DNA from: an uncultured Treponema sp.
GTDB lineage: Bacteria; Spirochaetota; Spirochaetia; Treponematales; Treponemataceae
Reading direction: 5' to 3'
Assembly (NCBI GenBank): GCA_938045195.1
Contig: CALINC010000090.1
Coordinates: forward strand, 1 to 64,000
Length of the DNA: 64,000 bases
The translations under genes and the position numbers were made by a program. The stretch's first letter is position 1. Each line of letters opens with the position of its first letter. The notes beneath the pieces were generated by a model. The model ran no database searches, had not been told where the DNA came from, and saw only the letters and a program-made list of their open reading frames with translations. Positions 23,165-31,498 of the stretch are shown here, one piece after another.

Positions 23165-23833
23165 ATGAAAAAAATTACGGCTATTTTCTTATTATTATTT
23201 ATTGGAACTTTTTGTTTTTCTCAAAATATTACAACGGCGGCAGCTTTTTTTTCTTCCGTTTCCGATACGTATGCGCAAATTTTCGATTACACAGTGGATA
23301 TGGATATAACAACGGGTTCTTCGACTAACTCGGCGACAGCAATGTTTAAACGTCCCGATATGCTTCGGGTAGATTTTAAATCGCCTTTGGAACAATGTAT
23401 TGTGTTTAGCGGAAACACACTTTTAATTTATTTACCGGAGTATCGAACGATTTTGCGGCACGAAATAGAGCAAAGTTCTGCCGGCGGCACCTCACTTGCA
23501 ACACCTCAAGGGCTTTCTCTTATGAAGCGTTCTTACACCATTCAATATGAAACGTCTGCTTCGCCTGTGCAGATTGAAGAAGTTCCCTCTGAACCTGTAG
23601 TCGTTTTAATTATGAATAGAAAAAATGCAGCGGAAACTTTTAAAACATTGCGTGTGATGATTTCTCCCCAATCAAAGCTTATCCGAAGAATTGAGGCAAT
23701 CCCGATTTCGGGCAAAAAGGTGATTTTTGACTTTTATAATTATAAACTTAATATGGGTATCGGCAGTAAAAATTTCATATTTGATGCGCCTCCCACGGCA
23801 AAGGTTTTGGATAACTTCCTCTTCCTTGACTAA
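23165..23833 (+). CDS. lolA: LolA-like outer-membrane lipoprotein carrier
   Basis: 222 residues with signal peptide MKKITAIFLLLFIGTFCFS. The mature part matches the LolA/DUF4292-type fold: TATMFKRPDMLR-like strand (here SATAMFKRPDMLRVDFKSP), VFSGNTLLIYLPEYRTI, FDFYNYKLNMGIGSKNF. It would carry lipoproteins across the periplasm. Directly upstream of a RodZ-like gene and rimO, forming an apparent operon. No ribosome-binding site; see the adjoining promoter. Confidence 0.8.
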   Translation: MKKITAIFLLLFIGTFCFSQNITTAAAFFSSVSDTYAQIFDYTVDMDITTGSSTNSATAMFKRPDMLRVDFKSPLEQCIVFSGNTLLIYLPEYRTILRHEIEQSSAGGTSLATPQGLSLMKRSYTIQYETSASPVQIEEVPSEPVVVLIMNRKNAAETFKTLRVMISPQSKLIRRIEAIPISGKKVIFDFYNYKLNMGIGSKNFIFDAPPTAKVLDNFLFLD

Positions 23834-23859
23834 ACTTAAAAATATAGCGGAGCAATATA

Positions 23860-24975
23860 ATGAATGAAATAGGAAAACTTCTTACCGAAACACGAACACA
23901 GCATGGGCTCGATATTGAACAAGTTGCACGAGAAACAAATATAGCAAGACGGTACCTTGAAGCATTGGAAAATGACGATTACAGCGTATTTCCTGCAGAA
24001 CCCTATGTCGTAGGTTTTTTGCGTAATTACTGCGACTATTTGGGGCTTAACCCTGATGAAATTATAACGCTTTATAAGCAAATAAAAATACAAGAAACCG
24101 ATTTGCCGCCTGATACGCTTTTACCGAAGCGAGGCATTGTAATTCCGCATTCGCTCATAATCGTTTTTGTAAGTCTTATTATAATTTCAGCTTTGTCGAT
24201 TTTAGGTTATTTTTTATTTACAAAATGGCTCCCCAGCATTAAAGAGCGGCAGTCTGTAAATTTGCATACGCAAGAAATAATTGATACGAGAGTGCCTGAA
24301 ACATATACCCTAACTCAAGAGACTTTTGAAAAAAGGGTATTTGCCGGAGATTCCATAGAAATTCCGGTAAAAGAAAAAAACTATATTTTATCTGTTGAAA
24401 AAGTAAGCCCCGCTGTGGTTTTAAATACCGAGTCGGGTAAACAGATTATCAATCTTGCAGAAAGTATAAAAATAGATTTGGACGGCGATGCAGTTCCCGA
24501 TGCGGAAATTCTTGTTGAAGATACGGATAAAAATAATCCCAAAGCAGGAGCTTTGGTTCTCATTAAAATGAGTAAAACATTGAAACCGGAGGAAGAAGTA
24601 AGTGATGTTGAAGTTTCGCCGGTATCGGCTTTGCCCTCCGGCGCAGCCTTTAAAACGCTTTTTGAAAGCGGTTCCGCATATCCGGTAACTTTAAATGCAA
24701 CTTTTCGCGGCTATTGTTTGTTCCGCTATGAATCGGATAAGGCAAACCGCGAAGAACGCTATTATCAAAAAGCGGAACAGCTTACCGTGCAAGCCAATAA
24801 CGGTTTTAGGATTTGGGCATCAAACGGCAATGCCGTAAAATTACAATTAGTTGCAGGCGGAAAAACGGTAGATTTGGAAGTAAGCCGACCCGGAGAAGTT
24901 ATCGTAAAAGATTTAAAATGGATTAAAGATGACGCTACAAAGAGATTCAAATTTATTATAACCGATGTCGATTAA
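23860..24975 (+). CDS. RodZ-like HTH membrane protein
   Basis: 371 residues. An N-terminal XRE/HTH_25-type helix-turn-helix (MNEIGKLLTETRTQHGLDIE to about residue 77, with EPYVVGFLRNYCDYLGL) is followed by one membrane segment (about 97-120) and a 250-residue periplasmic beta-rich domain. This is the RodZ layout; RodZ links MreB to the cell-wall elongation machinery. AGCGGAG-type sequence lies before the ATG, 26 bp after lolA. The last 11 nt overlap rimO, so rimO is probably translationally coupled. Confidence 0.8.
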   Translation: MNEIGKLLTETRTQHGLDIEQVARETNIARRYLEALENDDYSVFPAEPYVVGFLRNYCDYLGLNPDEIITLYKQIKIQETDLPPDTLLPKRGIVIPHSLIIVFVSLIIISALSILGYFLFTKWLPSIKERQSVNLHTQEIIDTRVPETYTLTQETFEKRVFAGDSIEIPVKEKNYILSVEKVSPAVVLNTESGKQIINLAESIKIDLDGDAVPDAEILVEDTDKNNPKAGALVLIKMSKTLKPEEEVSDVEVSPVSALPSGAAFKTLFESGSAYPVTLNATFRGYCLFRYESDKANREERYYQKAEQLTVQANNGFRIWASNGNAVKLQLVAGGKTVDLEVSRPGEVIVKDLKWIKDDATKRFKFIITDVD

Positions 24976-26386
24976 AAATTTTTTTATAGATTTGCACGGT
25001 TGTGCAAAAAACCAAGTCGATGCCGAACTTATCATAGGAATTATGGAAAGCATAGGCTGGAAAAATTGCAATGCTGCTGAAGAAGCGGATTTAATTATTG
25101 TTAATTCGTGCGGCTTTATAGAGTCTGCAAAGGCGGAGTCTATAAATGCCGTTATCAATGCAAGGAATGCGTACCCGAAAGCAAGGATTCTTTTGGCAGG
25201 CTGTCTTGCGGAGCGGTATGCTGAGGTTTTAAAAAACGATTTACCGGAAGCCGATGCAATTTTCGGGAACGGAGACTTATCCCGTTTGCCGGAAATAATA
25301 ACGCAGCTTTTTTCAAAACAAAAATTTAAAAGAACCGTACTAACGCCTCCCCAAAAAGGCTTTTGCACCGGCTGCCGCCCTAAAATACTTAATTTTCCGC
25401 GTTCGGCTTATATTAAAATTACTGAGGGCTGCGATAATTTTTGCAGTTTTTGCGCTATTCCTATCATACGCGGAAAACTCAGAAGCCGCCCTGTATCGGA
25501 AATAACTTCCGAAATTGAAGAATTTATAAAAAGAGACTTTTACGAATTTAATTTAATAGGACAGGATTTAGCGGCTTATCAAACCGGAGAAGACCGCATA
25601 GGGAATTCCAATATAAAAGAATCGGGTCTCGCCTTTCTGCTTAAAGCTATCTCGAAACTGAAAGGCGAATTTAAAATAAGACTTCTTTATATTCATCCCG
25701 ACCATTTTCCGCAGGATATTCTTCCTGTAATGACTGCTGATGATAGGTTTATTCCGTACTTTGATATTCCGTTTCAATCGGGTTCTGAAAAAATAATTAA
25801 AGCAATGAACAGAAAAGGCTCGCCGAAAATATATTTACAACTCGTAAATGCTATTCGCGCTGCATTTAAAAAATCAAAAAGCCCTTACGGAGAACCGGTT
25901 ATCCGCACCACTTTTTTGATAGGCTTTCCCAATGAAACGGAAGAAGATTTTGCCGAAACGGTTGGCTTTTTAAAAAAACTTAAAACACTCTGGTCGGGCG
26001 GTTTTGTGTATTCCCGCGAAGAAGATACTCCTGCATATTCCTTTAAAAACCGCATACCCAAAAAAGTTGCCGAAAGGAGATTAAATGAAATTCAGGAAAT
26101 CCAAACCGGCATAACAGAAAAACTCTTGGACGCTTTTATCGGAAAATATATGGAAATTTTAGTTGAAGAGTTAATTCCTGATAATGAAGTCTGCTTTGCG
26201 TTAGGACGTGCATGGTTTCAAGCACCGGATGTGGACGGTTCCGTTGTTCTAACTTTTACGGAAGATAAAAAAGACGTATCCGGAAATCCTATCAATGCAG
26301 GTTCGATTGTCTATGCAAAAATTATTTCCCGCAACGGGTTTGATTTGGAAGCAGAGGCAGTTTCTTTCCCTGTTTTAAATAAGTGA
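24965..26386 (+). CDS. rimO: Ribosomal protein S12 methylthiotransferase RimO
   Basis: 473 residues. The N-terminal UPF0004 domain has its iron-sulfur Cys residues (LHGCAKNQVD, VNSCGFIESA, LAGCLAER). The radical-SAM motif CDNFCSFC is at about 156-163, then IRGKLRSRPVSEI, and a C-terminal TRAM domain. The sequence PVSEI after RSR and the ordering favour RimO (beta-methylthiolation of S12 Asp) over MiaB. Cytoplasmic. Overlaps the RodZ-like gene by 11 nt. Confidence 0.9.
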   Translation: MSIKNFFIDLHGCAKNQVDAELIIGIMESIGWKNCNAAEEADLIIVNSCGFIESAKAESINAVINARNAYPKARILLAGCLAERYAEVLKNDLPEADAIFGNGDLSRLPEIITQLFSKQKFKRTVLTPPQKGFCTGCRPKILNFPRSAYIKITEGCDNFCSFCAIPIIRGKLRSRPVSEITSEIEEFIKRDFYEFNLIGQDLAAYQTGEDRIGNSNIKESGLAFLLKAISKLKGEFKIRLLYIHPDHFPQDILPVMTADDRFIPYFDIPFQSGSEKIIKAMNRKGSPKIYLQLVNAIRAAFKKSKSPYGEPVIRTTFLIGFPNETEEDFAETVGFLKKLKTLWSGGFVYSREEDTPAYSFKNRIPKKVAERRLNEIQEIQTGITEKLLDAFIGKYMEILVEELIPDNEVCFALGRAWFQAPDVDGSVVLTFTEDKKDVSGNPINAGSIVYAKIISRNGFDLEAEAVSFPVLNK

Positions 26387-26502
26387 TATTTGTGTGTATT
26401 ATAGAAAAATATTTAATATTATTTTATTTATGCGGAAACCTGCTATAAAAAGTCAATAGCTTAATGCTGAAATTCATAGCTTGGTCAGCCATTTTTGAAA
26501 CA
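26387..26502. other. AT-rich intergenic DNA
   Basis: Between the rimO stop and the R3 element. I see no ORF, terminator or recognisable remnant. Confidence 0.5.
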
Positions 26503-26703
26503 TCAGGGCATCTGTAAAAAACTTTGTTAGATTTTTTTAAAGGTGCCACATCGGCAAAGCTGATCATCGGCTTTGCCGATAGAGAGTTTTTAGTAAGTTC
26601 TTATATATCAATGCCTTACGAAAAACATCGCAAGTTAAATTCAGTGTAAACCGGTAAGCAAAACTCACCTCGAAAAACTGAGGTTTTAGAGCTTCCCATC
26701 AGA
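26503..26703. repeat. R3 MITE-like element, copy b
   Basis: About 200 bp. The left end AGGGCATCTGTAAAAAACTT and right end GGTTTTAGAGCTTCCC are imperfect inverted repeats, with CATCAG at both borders as a possible target duplication. It shares TTATATATCA, CTTACGAAAAACATCGCAAG and TTAAAT with the copy at 41.5 kb. It carries an extra 11-bp hairpin ATCGGCAAAGC/GCTTTGCCGAT. No ORF. Confidence 0.65.
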
Positions 26704-26720
26704 TGTTTTGATGTATCCGT

Positions 26721-27716
26721 TTATTTGAAAAACATTTCTACAAAATCTTTTTTGTCTAGATTGCCGAAATACGGCGTTAAATCAATAGAAGAAAGTTTTT
26801 CAGTTAAGGCTGTTCTATTGTATTCGCAATTTGTAAGAAGTTTTTCAATACCGGAAATATCTTCTGTGCCGAAAAAATCTCCGTGAATTTTTAAATCGCA
26901 AATTTTAGCGTTTTTTACATTGAAGAAAACTTCAACACTTCCTATAGGAAACCGTTCGTAATGAGAATATTCTGCGCTTGGAGATGCTCCGTAATTCCAT
27001 TCTTTACGGGAAAATCTTTCATTATAAATTTTCTTTACACCGTTAAGTTCTTCTTCCGAAAGTTTGTATTCCGTAGGGACAGCTCCTTCAAGTTCAAAAA
27101 TTGTTTTTAAAAGCTCCGCTTTAAAATCTAAAACGGAAATATCCCGTTTGAGGTGAGGTTTAATATTTGTAACTCTTGCCCGTACGCTTTTTACACCTTT
27201 GGATTCAAGTTTTTCTTTACGCACATTTAAGGCTTTTGAAAGCTCTTGTAATTGTACATCAAACAAAATACATCCGTTGCTTAAAACTCTGCCTTGCCAA
27301 ACGGATTGAGACGCACCGATACATTTTTGTCCATCGATAGTAACATCGTTTCTTCCTGATAATTCGGCATTAACTCCTATTTTTTTTAGAGCCTTTATAA
27401 TGGGAATATAATAACGCTTAAAATCTATTTTTTCGTTTAATATGGTTTTTGTAACGAACGAAAAATTTAAATTATTTAAGTCATGATATACCGCCCCGCC
27501 GCCTGTAATTCTGCGGACAACCTTTAAATTATGCACGGTTACGTATTCGGAATTTATTTCTTGATACGCATTTTGGTTTTTACCGATAATAATCGACGGC
27601 TCATTTATCCATAAAAAAAAGTATTCATGATTTTCAAGCGGCAAGTGCCGAAAACAATATTCTTCAAAAGCTAAATTGTATTCCGGATCATTGGAATTTG
27701 TTTCTAAGTATTTCAT
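26721..27716 (-). CDS. lplA: Lipoate-protein ligase
   Basis: 331 residues. The lipoyl-binding motif RRITGGGAVYHD is at 68-79, the catalytic Lys131 lies in DVTIDGQKCIGASQ, and a C-terminal accessory domain has EWNYGASPSAEYSHYERF. It activates lipoate with ATP and transfers it to E2/GcvH proteins in the cytoplasm. No target gene is nearby. The ATG at 27716 gives the family opening MKYLETNSNDP. A GTG 18 nt upstream lies inside the promoter -10 region and so cannot be the start if that promoter is used. Confidence 0.93.
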   Translation of the reverse strand: MKYLETNSNDPEYNLAFEEYCFRHLPLENHEYFFLWINEPSIIIGKNQNAYQEINSEYVTVHNLKVVRRITGGGAVYHDLNNLNFSFVTKTILNEKIDFKRYYIPIIKALKKIGVNAELSGRNDVTIDGQKCIGASQSVWQGRVLSNGCILFDVQLQELSKALNVRKEKLESKGVKSVRARVTNIKPHLKRDISVLDFKAELLKTIFELEGAVPTEYKLSEEELNGVKKIYNERFSRKEWNYGASPSAEYSHYERFPIGSVEVFFNVKNAKICDLKIHGDFFGTEDISGIEKLLTNCEYNRTALTEKLSSIDLTPYFGNLDKKDFVEMFFK

Positions 27717-27722
27717 ACGGTT

Positions 27723-27751
27723 AGTATACCACAAAAAATATTTTATTTCAA
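27723..27751 (-). promoter_or_regulatory. lplA promoter; predicted leaderless mRNA
   Basis: On the minus strand, TTGAAA, 17 bp, TATACT, with TGG before the -10. Exactly 6 nt separate TATACT from the ATG, which places +1 on the A of the start codon. No ribosome-binding site exists. Confidence 0.75.
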
Positions 27752-27842
27752 GAAAGATTTATAGAAAAATTATTTTGTTAGCTATTTTATATTTTTTCAA
27801 GGTTTCCTATAGACAGATTTCCGATATTTGTGTATCTTTAAG

Positions 27843-28012
27843 ATAGGAGATGTGATAAACAGTTCGGCACAAATGGTGCCTCCATGTTTATCTCGCGAGT
27901 TTGCCTCATCGGCAAACGTCGTATATTGTATGCACTTTTTTTCAAAAAGTGCTTGAAAAAATATTTTTCGGGATTTAAAAATCCCTGCAAAAAGTTTTTA
28001 TAGGAGGTCTAT
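27843..28012 (+). promoter_or_regulatory. R1 leader element, copy B
   Basis: A first box ATAGGAG, then stem I (TAAACAG... GGCAC/GTGCC ...TGTTTA) and stem II GTTTGCC/GGCAAAC. Stem III is GCACTTTTT/AAAAAGTGC, followed by a GGGATTT/AATCCC hairpin, then AAAAAGTTTTTATAGGAGG just before the lipoprotein ATG. Stem III and the last hairpin differ in sequence from copy A but keep pairing. Confidence 0.8.
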
Positions 28013-29038
28013 ATGACTTGTAAAAAAATAATTCGAACGGCGGCAATGTGCCTGCTGTTGACAACGGTTGCGGGCTGTAAAGGATTTATAGAACAACCTG
28101 CTTTTGTTTCAATTCTTTCCACCGAAAATAAAACTGCGGTTCTCAAAACATTTGAAATATTACCGAACAATTCGGTCGTACTTACGTTTGAGGGAAAGGT
28201 TACCAATGTAACGGCACATGCAATACGGGAAAATTCAAATGAAGAAATTGTATGTATTTCGGAAGAATTAAAGCCGGAAAATAATTCCGAAGAAAGTGAA
28301 GTAAATACGGTATTTAAAATTTCTCCCGCTGCGCAATTTAAAATCGGTGAAACCTTTACGCTTGCAGGTTCGGCGGAATGCGGAAAAAACAATATGTTGG
28401 ATTTTTCGCTTCCTTTTTGCGGAGCAAATCCGAATCCTGCGGATCTTATTTTTTCCGAAATAAGGACGGGAACGCCAACAAAGCCTGCATATATTAAATT
28501 TAAAGTAAGCAAAGCGGGGAATTTATTCGGTTTGTATTTACAGAGTTCTTTTGAAAAAGGAAAAGATTATGTTTTCCCAGCCGCAGAGGTAAAAAAAGAC
28601 GAAGTTATTGCACTTCATCTGTATGTATCGGATAAGCTGGATTTTGTAAATGATGAAATAAACAATGACGGCGAATGTACTGCAACGGGTAATTTTACGG
28701 GCGAACGCGATTTTTGGCATACTGTTAAAAAATTTAGTCCGGAAAAATCAAATATATTCTTATTAAAAACGGGAATAAAAGGAACTATTTTGGATGTTCT
28801 TGTAATTGCAAGGCTAAAAGAAAATGATTGGAAGAACGAAAGACTAAAATCTGCTGCAAAAGAAGCCGAAAAAGCGAAAATATGGAAACCGGATTGTGCT
28901 ATTGAAAATGCCGTTAGAATTGTTAAAGGCGATACTATTTTTTCTTTTAATCCGAAAAACGGAGCGGAAAGATCGTGTGAAAATTGGAAAGCTTTAAACT
29001 ATAAACCGTCTAAGCCTAAACCAACCAATAAACCGTAA
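28013..29038 (+). CDS. Treponemal lipoprotein, family not recognised
   Basis: 341 residues. Lipoprotein signal MTCKKIIRTAAMCLLLTTVA with lipobox VAGC, acylated Cys at 22. The mature part begins with a beta-rich Ig-like stretch (FEILPNNSVVLTFEGKV), then a middle region with LIFSEIRTGTPTKPAYIKFK, a lamin-tail-like opening often seen in exported proteins. It ends with a basic Lys/Pro-rich tail. TAGGAGG lies 6 nt before the ATG, at the end of R1 copy B. The frame continues beyond the TAA for about 59 codons of Lys/Thr/Asn-rich sequence, suggesting a recent stop. Confidence 0.75.
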   Translation: MTCKKIIRTAAMCLLLTTVAGCKGFIEQPAFVSILSTENKTAVLKTFEILPNNSVVLTFEGKVTNVTAHAIRENSNEEIVCISEELKPENNSEESEVNTVFKISPAAQFKIGETFTLAGSAECGKNNMLDFSLPFCGANPNPADLIFSEIRTGTPTKPAYIKFKVSKAGNLFGLYLQSSFEKGKDYVFPAAEVKKDEVIALHLYVSDKLDFVNDEINNDGECTATGNFTGERDFWHTVKKFSPEKSNIFLLKTGIKGTILDVLVIARLKENDWKNERLKSAAKEAEKAKIWKPDCAIENAVRIVKGDTIFSFNPKNGAERSCENWKALNYKPSKPKPTNKP

Positions 29039-29217
29039 ACCAAGAAAACAACACCGAAAAATAATAGAACGAGTACGGTTTCTAAAAAGGGAAACTCAGA
29101 TTCAAAACCGAAAGGAAATACAAACTGTAAAAACAGGCAGACAAGAAATCAGACAAAACAAACTGCAAAAACTGCCGTATTCTTTAGAGAAAACGGCAGT
29201 TTTAATTTTTAGAGAAG
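29039..29217 (+). pseudogene. In-frame extension of the lipoprotein tail beyond its stop
   Basis: After the TAA the same frame stays open for about 59 codons, with a composition like the tail before it (TKKTTPKNNRTSTVSKKGN). It runs into the terminator hairpin. It is either a lost C-terminal tail or chance in an A-rich stretch. Confidence 0.4.
29168..29203 (+). terminator. Intrinsic terminator of the lipoprotein gene
   Basis: AAAACTGCCGT and ACGGCAGTTTT form an 11-bp stem followed by a T-rich tract (AATTTTT). Confidence 0.8.
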
Positions 29218-29226
29218 CAGTATTCT

Positions 29227-30453
29227 CTACCTTATATCGTTATCCGCTTCCAAATAGTTTAAAACCGTGTTAAGAACGGCTGCAGTTCCTTTATAAAATA
29301 AAGTTTCGTCTACATCAAATTGAGGGGAATGGTGGGGATAAATTGTTCCATCTTTTGCGATGACTGGATTAGATAAAAGAAAGAAAATACCGGGAACTTT
29401 TTGCAAAAAGAAAGCCATATCTTCCCCTGCCATAGTAGGAACGGTAATCTCGCTAATACAATTTTCCCCAAAAAGATCTTTCGTGTTTTTTACAAAAAAT
29501 TCCGCAAACTGTTTATTGTTAATAAGCACAGGATATTTATAATCGTAAACGACTTTGCAAGACGCTCTATAAGAATGTGCTATACCATTTGCGATTTCAT
29601 CTATCCGCTTTGCAATAAATTTTCGGACGGCTTCATCGGCAGTGCGAACTGTTCCTTCCATAAATACTTGTTGCGGAATAATATTTTGAGCTGTGCCGCC
29701 GTGTATTTGGCAAACTGAAATAAGGGCATGTGCCGTAGGTGAAATTTCTCTGCTTATAATTTTTTGTAGCGACGAAACTATTTCACACGCTATGGGAATA
29801 GGGTCTATGGAGATATGGGGCTGCGCTCCGTGAGCTCCTTTACCGATTATATCAATTCGGAACCTATCCATTGAAGCGAATAAAGTTCCATAAGAAACTC
29901 CTATTTTACCCTTTTCCAATCCGGGATACATATATCCTTCATGAAGACCGATTATCGCATCCACTTTTGGTTTTTCAAGACAGCCCTCTTCTATCATCGG
30001 CAAAGCTCCGCCGGGGTACTCTTCTCCGGGCTGAAATAAAATTTTCACACAACCTTTAAAATAGGAAGACAGTTCTTTTAATATCATACAGGCACCCAAA
30101 GCCATCGCAGTGTGCCCGTCATGTCCGCAGGCGTGCATGCATCCATCATGTTTTGAAGAAAAAGGTAAACCGGTGTTTTCTTTAATCGGTAGTGCGTCCA
30201 TATCAGCGCGTATTGCTATACACCTGCCCTTTGCACAGCCGTCAATTTGAGCAACAATTGCATTACCATTAACAAGTTTATAATAAGGAACCTTAATATC
30301 GTCCAGTTTGCTGCAAACATACGCAACAGTTTTAGGCAAATTAAGTTGCAGCTCCGGTATTTGGTGTAAATATCGTCTTATTTGTATTATTTCCGCTTCT
30401 TTTTCTTTAACCGCATCAATTATATTAAAATGTTTTGTTTTCATAAACGGCAT
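29227..30453 (-). CDS. M20D-family amidohydrolase (hippurate/N-acyl-amino-acid hydrolase type)
   Basis: 408 residues. Metal-site motifs are MHACGHDGHTAMALG at about 107-120 and FQPGEEYPGGALPMIEEGCL, then GLHEGYMYPGL, and MAGEDMAFFL near the C-terminus. The dimerisation domain is intact. Family members cleave N-acyl amino acids or small amides in the cytoplasm using one or two divalent metals; the substrate here is unknown. Two ATGs are 9 nt apart (30453, 30444) and neither has a good ribosome-binding site. The gene stands alone behind a promoter and an apparent attenuator, suggesting ligand control. Confidence 0.88.
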   Translation of the reverse strand: MPFMKTKHFNIIDAVKEKEAEIIQIRRYLHQIPELQLNLPKTVAYVCSKLDDIKVPYYKLVNGNAIVAQIDGCAKGRCIAIRADMDALPIKENTGLPFSSKHDGCMHACGHDGHTAMALGACMILKELSSYFKGCVKILFQPGEEYPGGALPMIEEGCLEKPKVDAIIGLHEGYMYPGLEKGKIGVSYGTLFASMDRFRIDIIGKGAHGAQPHISIDPIPIACEIVSSLQKIISREISPTAHALISVCQIHGGTAQNIIPQQVFMEGTVRTADEAVRKFIAKRIDEIANGIAHSYRASCKVVYDYKYPVLINNKQFAEFFVKNTKDLFGENCISEITVPTMAGEDMAFFLQKVPGIFFLLSNPVIAKDGTIYPHHSPQFDVDETLFYKGTAAVLNTVLNYLEADNDIR

Positions 30454-30482
30454 AACCTGTTACGTTTTGGTATGGATAAAAA

Positions 30483-30551
30483 ATAAGGGACATGGAGTCA
30501 TGTCCCTTATGGGAGATGTGCTTTGAACCGCATTGCGGATACTCACATCTC
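30483..30551 (-). promoter_or_regulatory. Candidate riboswitch/attenuator: folded domain plus terminator
   Basis: In transcript order: GAGATGTG pairs with CACATCTC around an inner CCGC/GCGG hairpin. Then a 12-bp perfect terminator stem ATAAGGGACATG/CATGTCCCTTAT with a 4-nt loop is followed by TTTTTATCC. It lies between a promoter and the M20 gene. TCCC and GGGA, separated by ATAA, could pair as a competing antiterminator. I do not recognise a known aptamer consensus. Confidence 0.65.
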
Positions 30552-30564
30552 TCTCTTACCTAAT

Positions 30565-30592
30565 AGTCTATCATATTTTTAAAATTTGTCAA
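30565..30592 (-). promoter_or_regulatory. Promoter of the M20 gene leader
   Basis: TTGACA, 16 bp, TAGACT, with TGA before the -10. The start would be near 30558, just before the folded domain. Confidence 0.7.
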
Positions 30593-30620
30593 GCAAATAT
30601 TTAAAAAATATTTGAATTTT

Positions 30621-31490
30621 TTAACTTTTTTTTCTATCCTGTGAAATATAGCTTCCCTCAAAACCTTTTATTTCACGTATTTTTTTTAACCAATACGCAG
30701 CTTCGGTTTTATTCTTAAATGGTCCTACGCGGACTCTATGCGTAACGCCTGTCGCCGTCTCTTTCGTAAAAATTTCGGCATGCATGTGTTTTTCGGTAAG
30801 AGTATCTCTTGCATTCTCTGCATTAATTCTGCTTGTAAGAGAAGCCGTTTGCACCCAATAAATAGTTTCCACCGTTTTTTTGGACGGACTAGTTTGGTTT
30901 TTCGATACTTGTGTTGCGGATTTTGACGGAAGTTTTTTTTGCGTATTGCTTTTTACATTTGCCGTATCGCCGGTCTTTTTATTATCTGTTTTTGCAAGCG
31001 TCCCCTTTTTAGCGGCGACCCCCGTTTCTTTTTTAGGCTCACCCGTCTGTTTTGCTCTCTCGTTTTCCGCTTCTCCCTGCAAGGGGTCTTTTACCGGTTC
31101 TTTTCCCAATTCCTTTGCCAAATTATCCGGCAATGCACCTGTTTCTTGCTCAAGTTTTTGTGTATCGGTCAAACCGCTTACATTTACGGCATTTTCGTCA
31201 TTGGGAGATTTAATCTCTCCGTTTACATACGTATAGTTATTATTTGTAATATTTATAGGAGGAGCCGCTTCCGTCTCTAATGGAGGAATAGAATCGGGAT
31301 TTCTCGTCCATTGCACAGGATCTATATTTGTTCCGCTGTCAAGTTGAATTTTGCCAAAATCGGAAATTTCAGAGGCTTGCATCGTACTTTTATTCCTAAA
31401 AGGAGCATACAAATACAGTGCGGCACCGAAAATAATTAAAATAAAAGCCGATACAAACACAACGACCCATAAAATTTTCTTTTGTTCCAT
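30621..31490 (-). CDS. SPOR-domain inner-membrane protein
   Basis: 289 residues. A single N-terminal membrane anchor (ILWVVVFVSAFILIIFGAAL) leads to a 160-residue Lys/Thr/Glu/Pro-rich linker and a C-terminal SPOR domain (YWVQTASLTSRINAENARDT, HRVRVGPFKNKTEAAYWLKK). SPOR domains bind denuded glycan strands at division septa. Start ATG chosen from GAGG 6 nt upstream and the natural MEQKKILW opening. The ATG lies 8 nt from the coaE stop, so the two are an operon. Confidence 0.88.
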   Translation of the reverse strand: MEQKKILWVVVFVSAFILIIFGAALYLYAPFRNKSTMQASEISDFGKIQLDSGTNIDPVQWTRNPDSIPPLETEAAPPINITNNNYTYVNGEIKSPNDENAVNVSGLTDTQKLEQETGALPDNLAKELGKEPVKDPLQGEAENERAKQTGEPKKETGVAAKKGTLAKTDNKKTGDTANVKSNTQKKLPSKSATQVSKNQTSPSKKTVETIYWVQTASLTSRINAENARDTLTEKHMHAEIFTKETATGVTHRVRVGPFKNKTEAAYWLKKIREIKGFEGSYISQDRKKS

Positions 31491-31498
31491 AGAATACC

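Noticed and set aside
30511..30551. tRNA-like fragment (GCGGTTCAAAGC) before the M20 gene
   Set aside because: No acceptor, D or anticodon arm can be drawn. The sequence fits the two-stem fold described as an attenuator.
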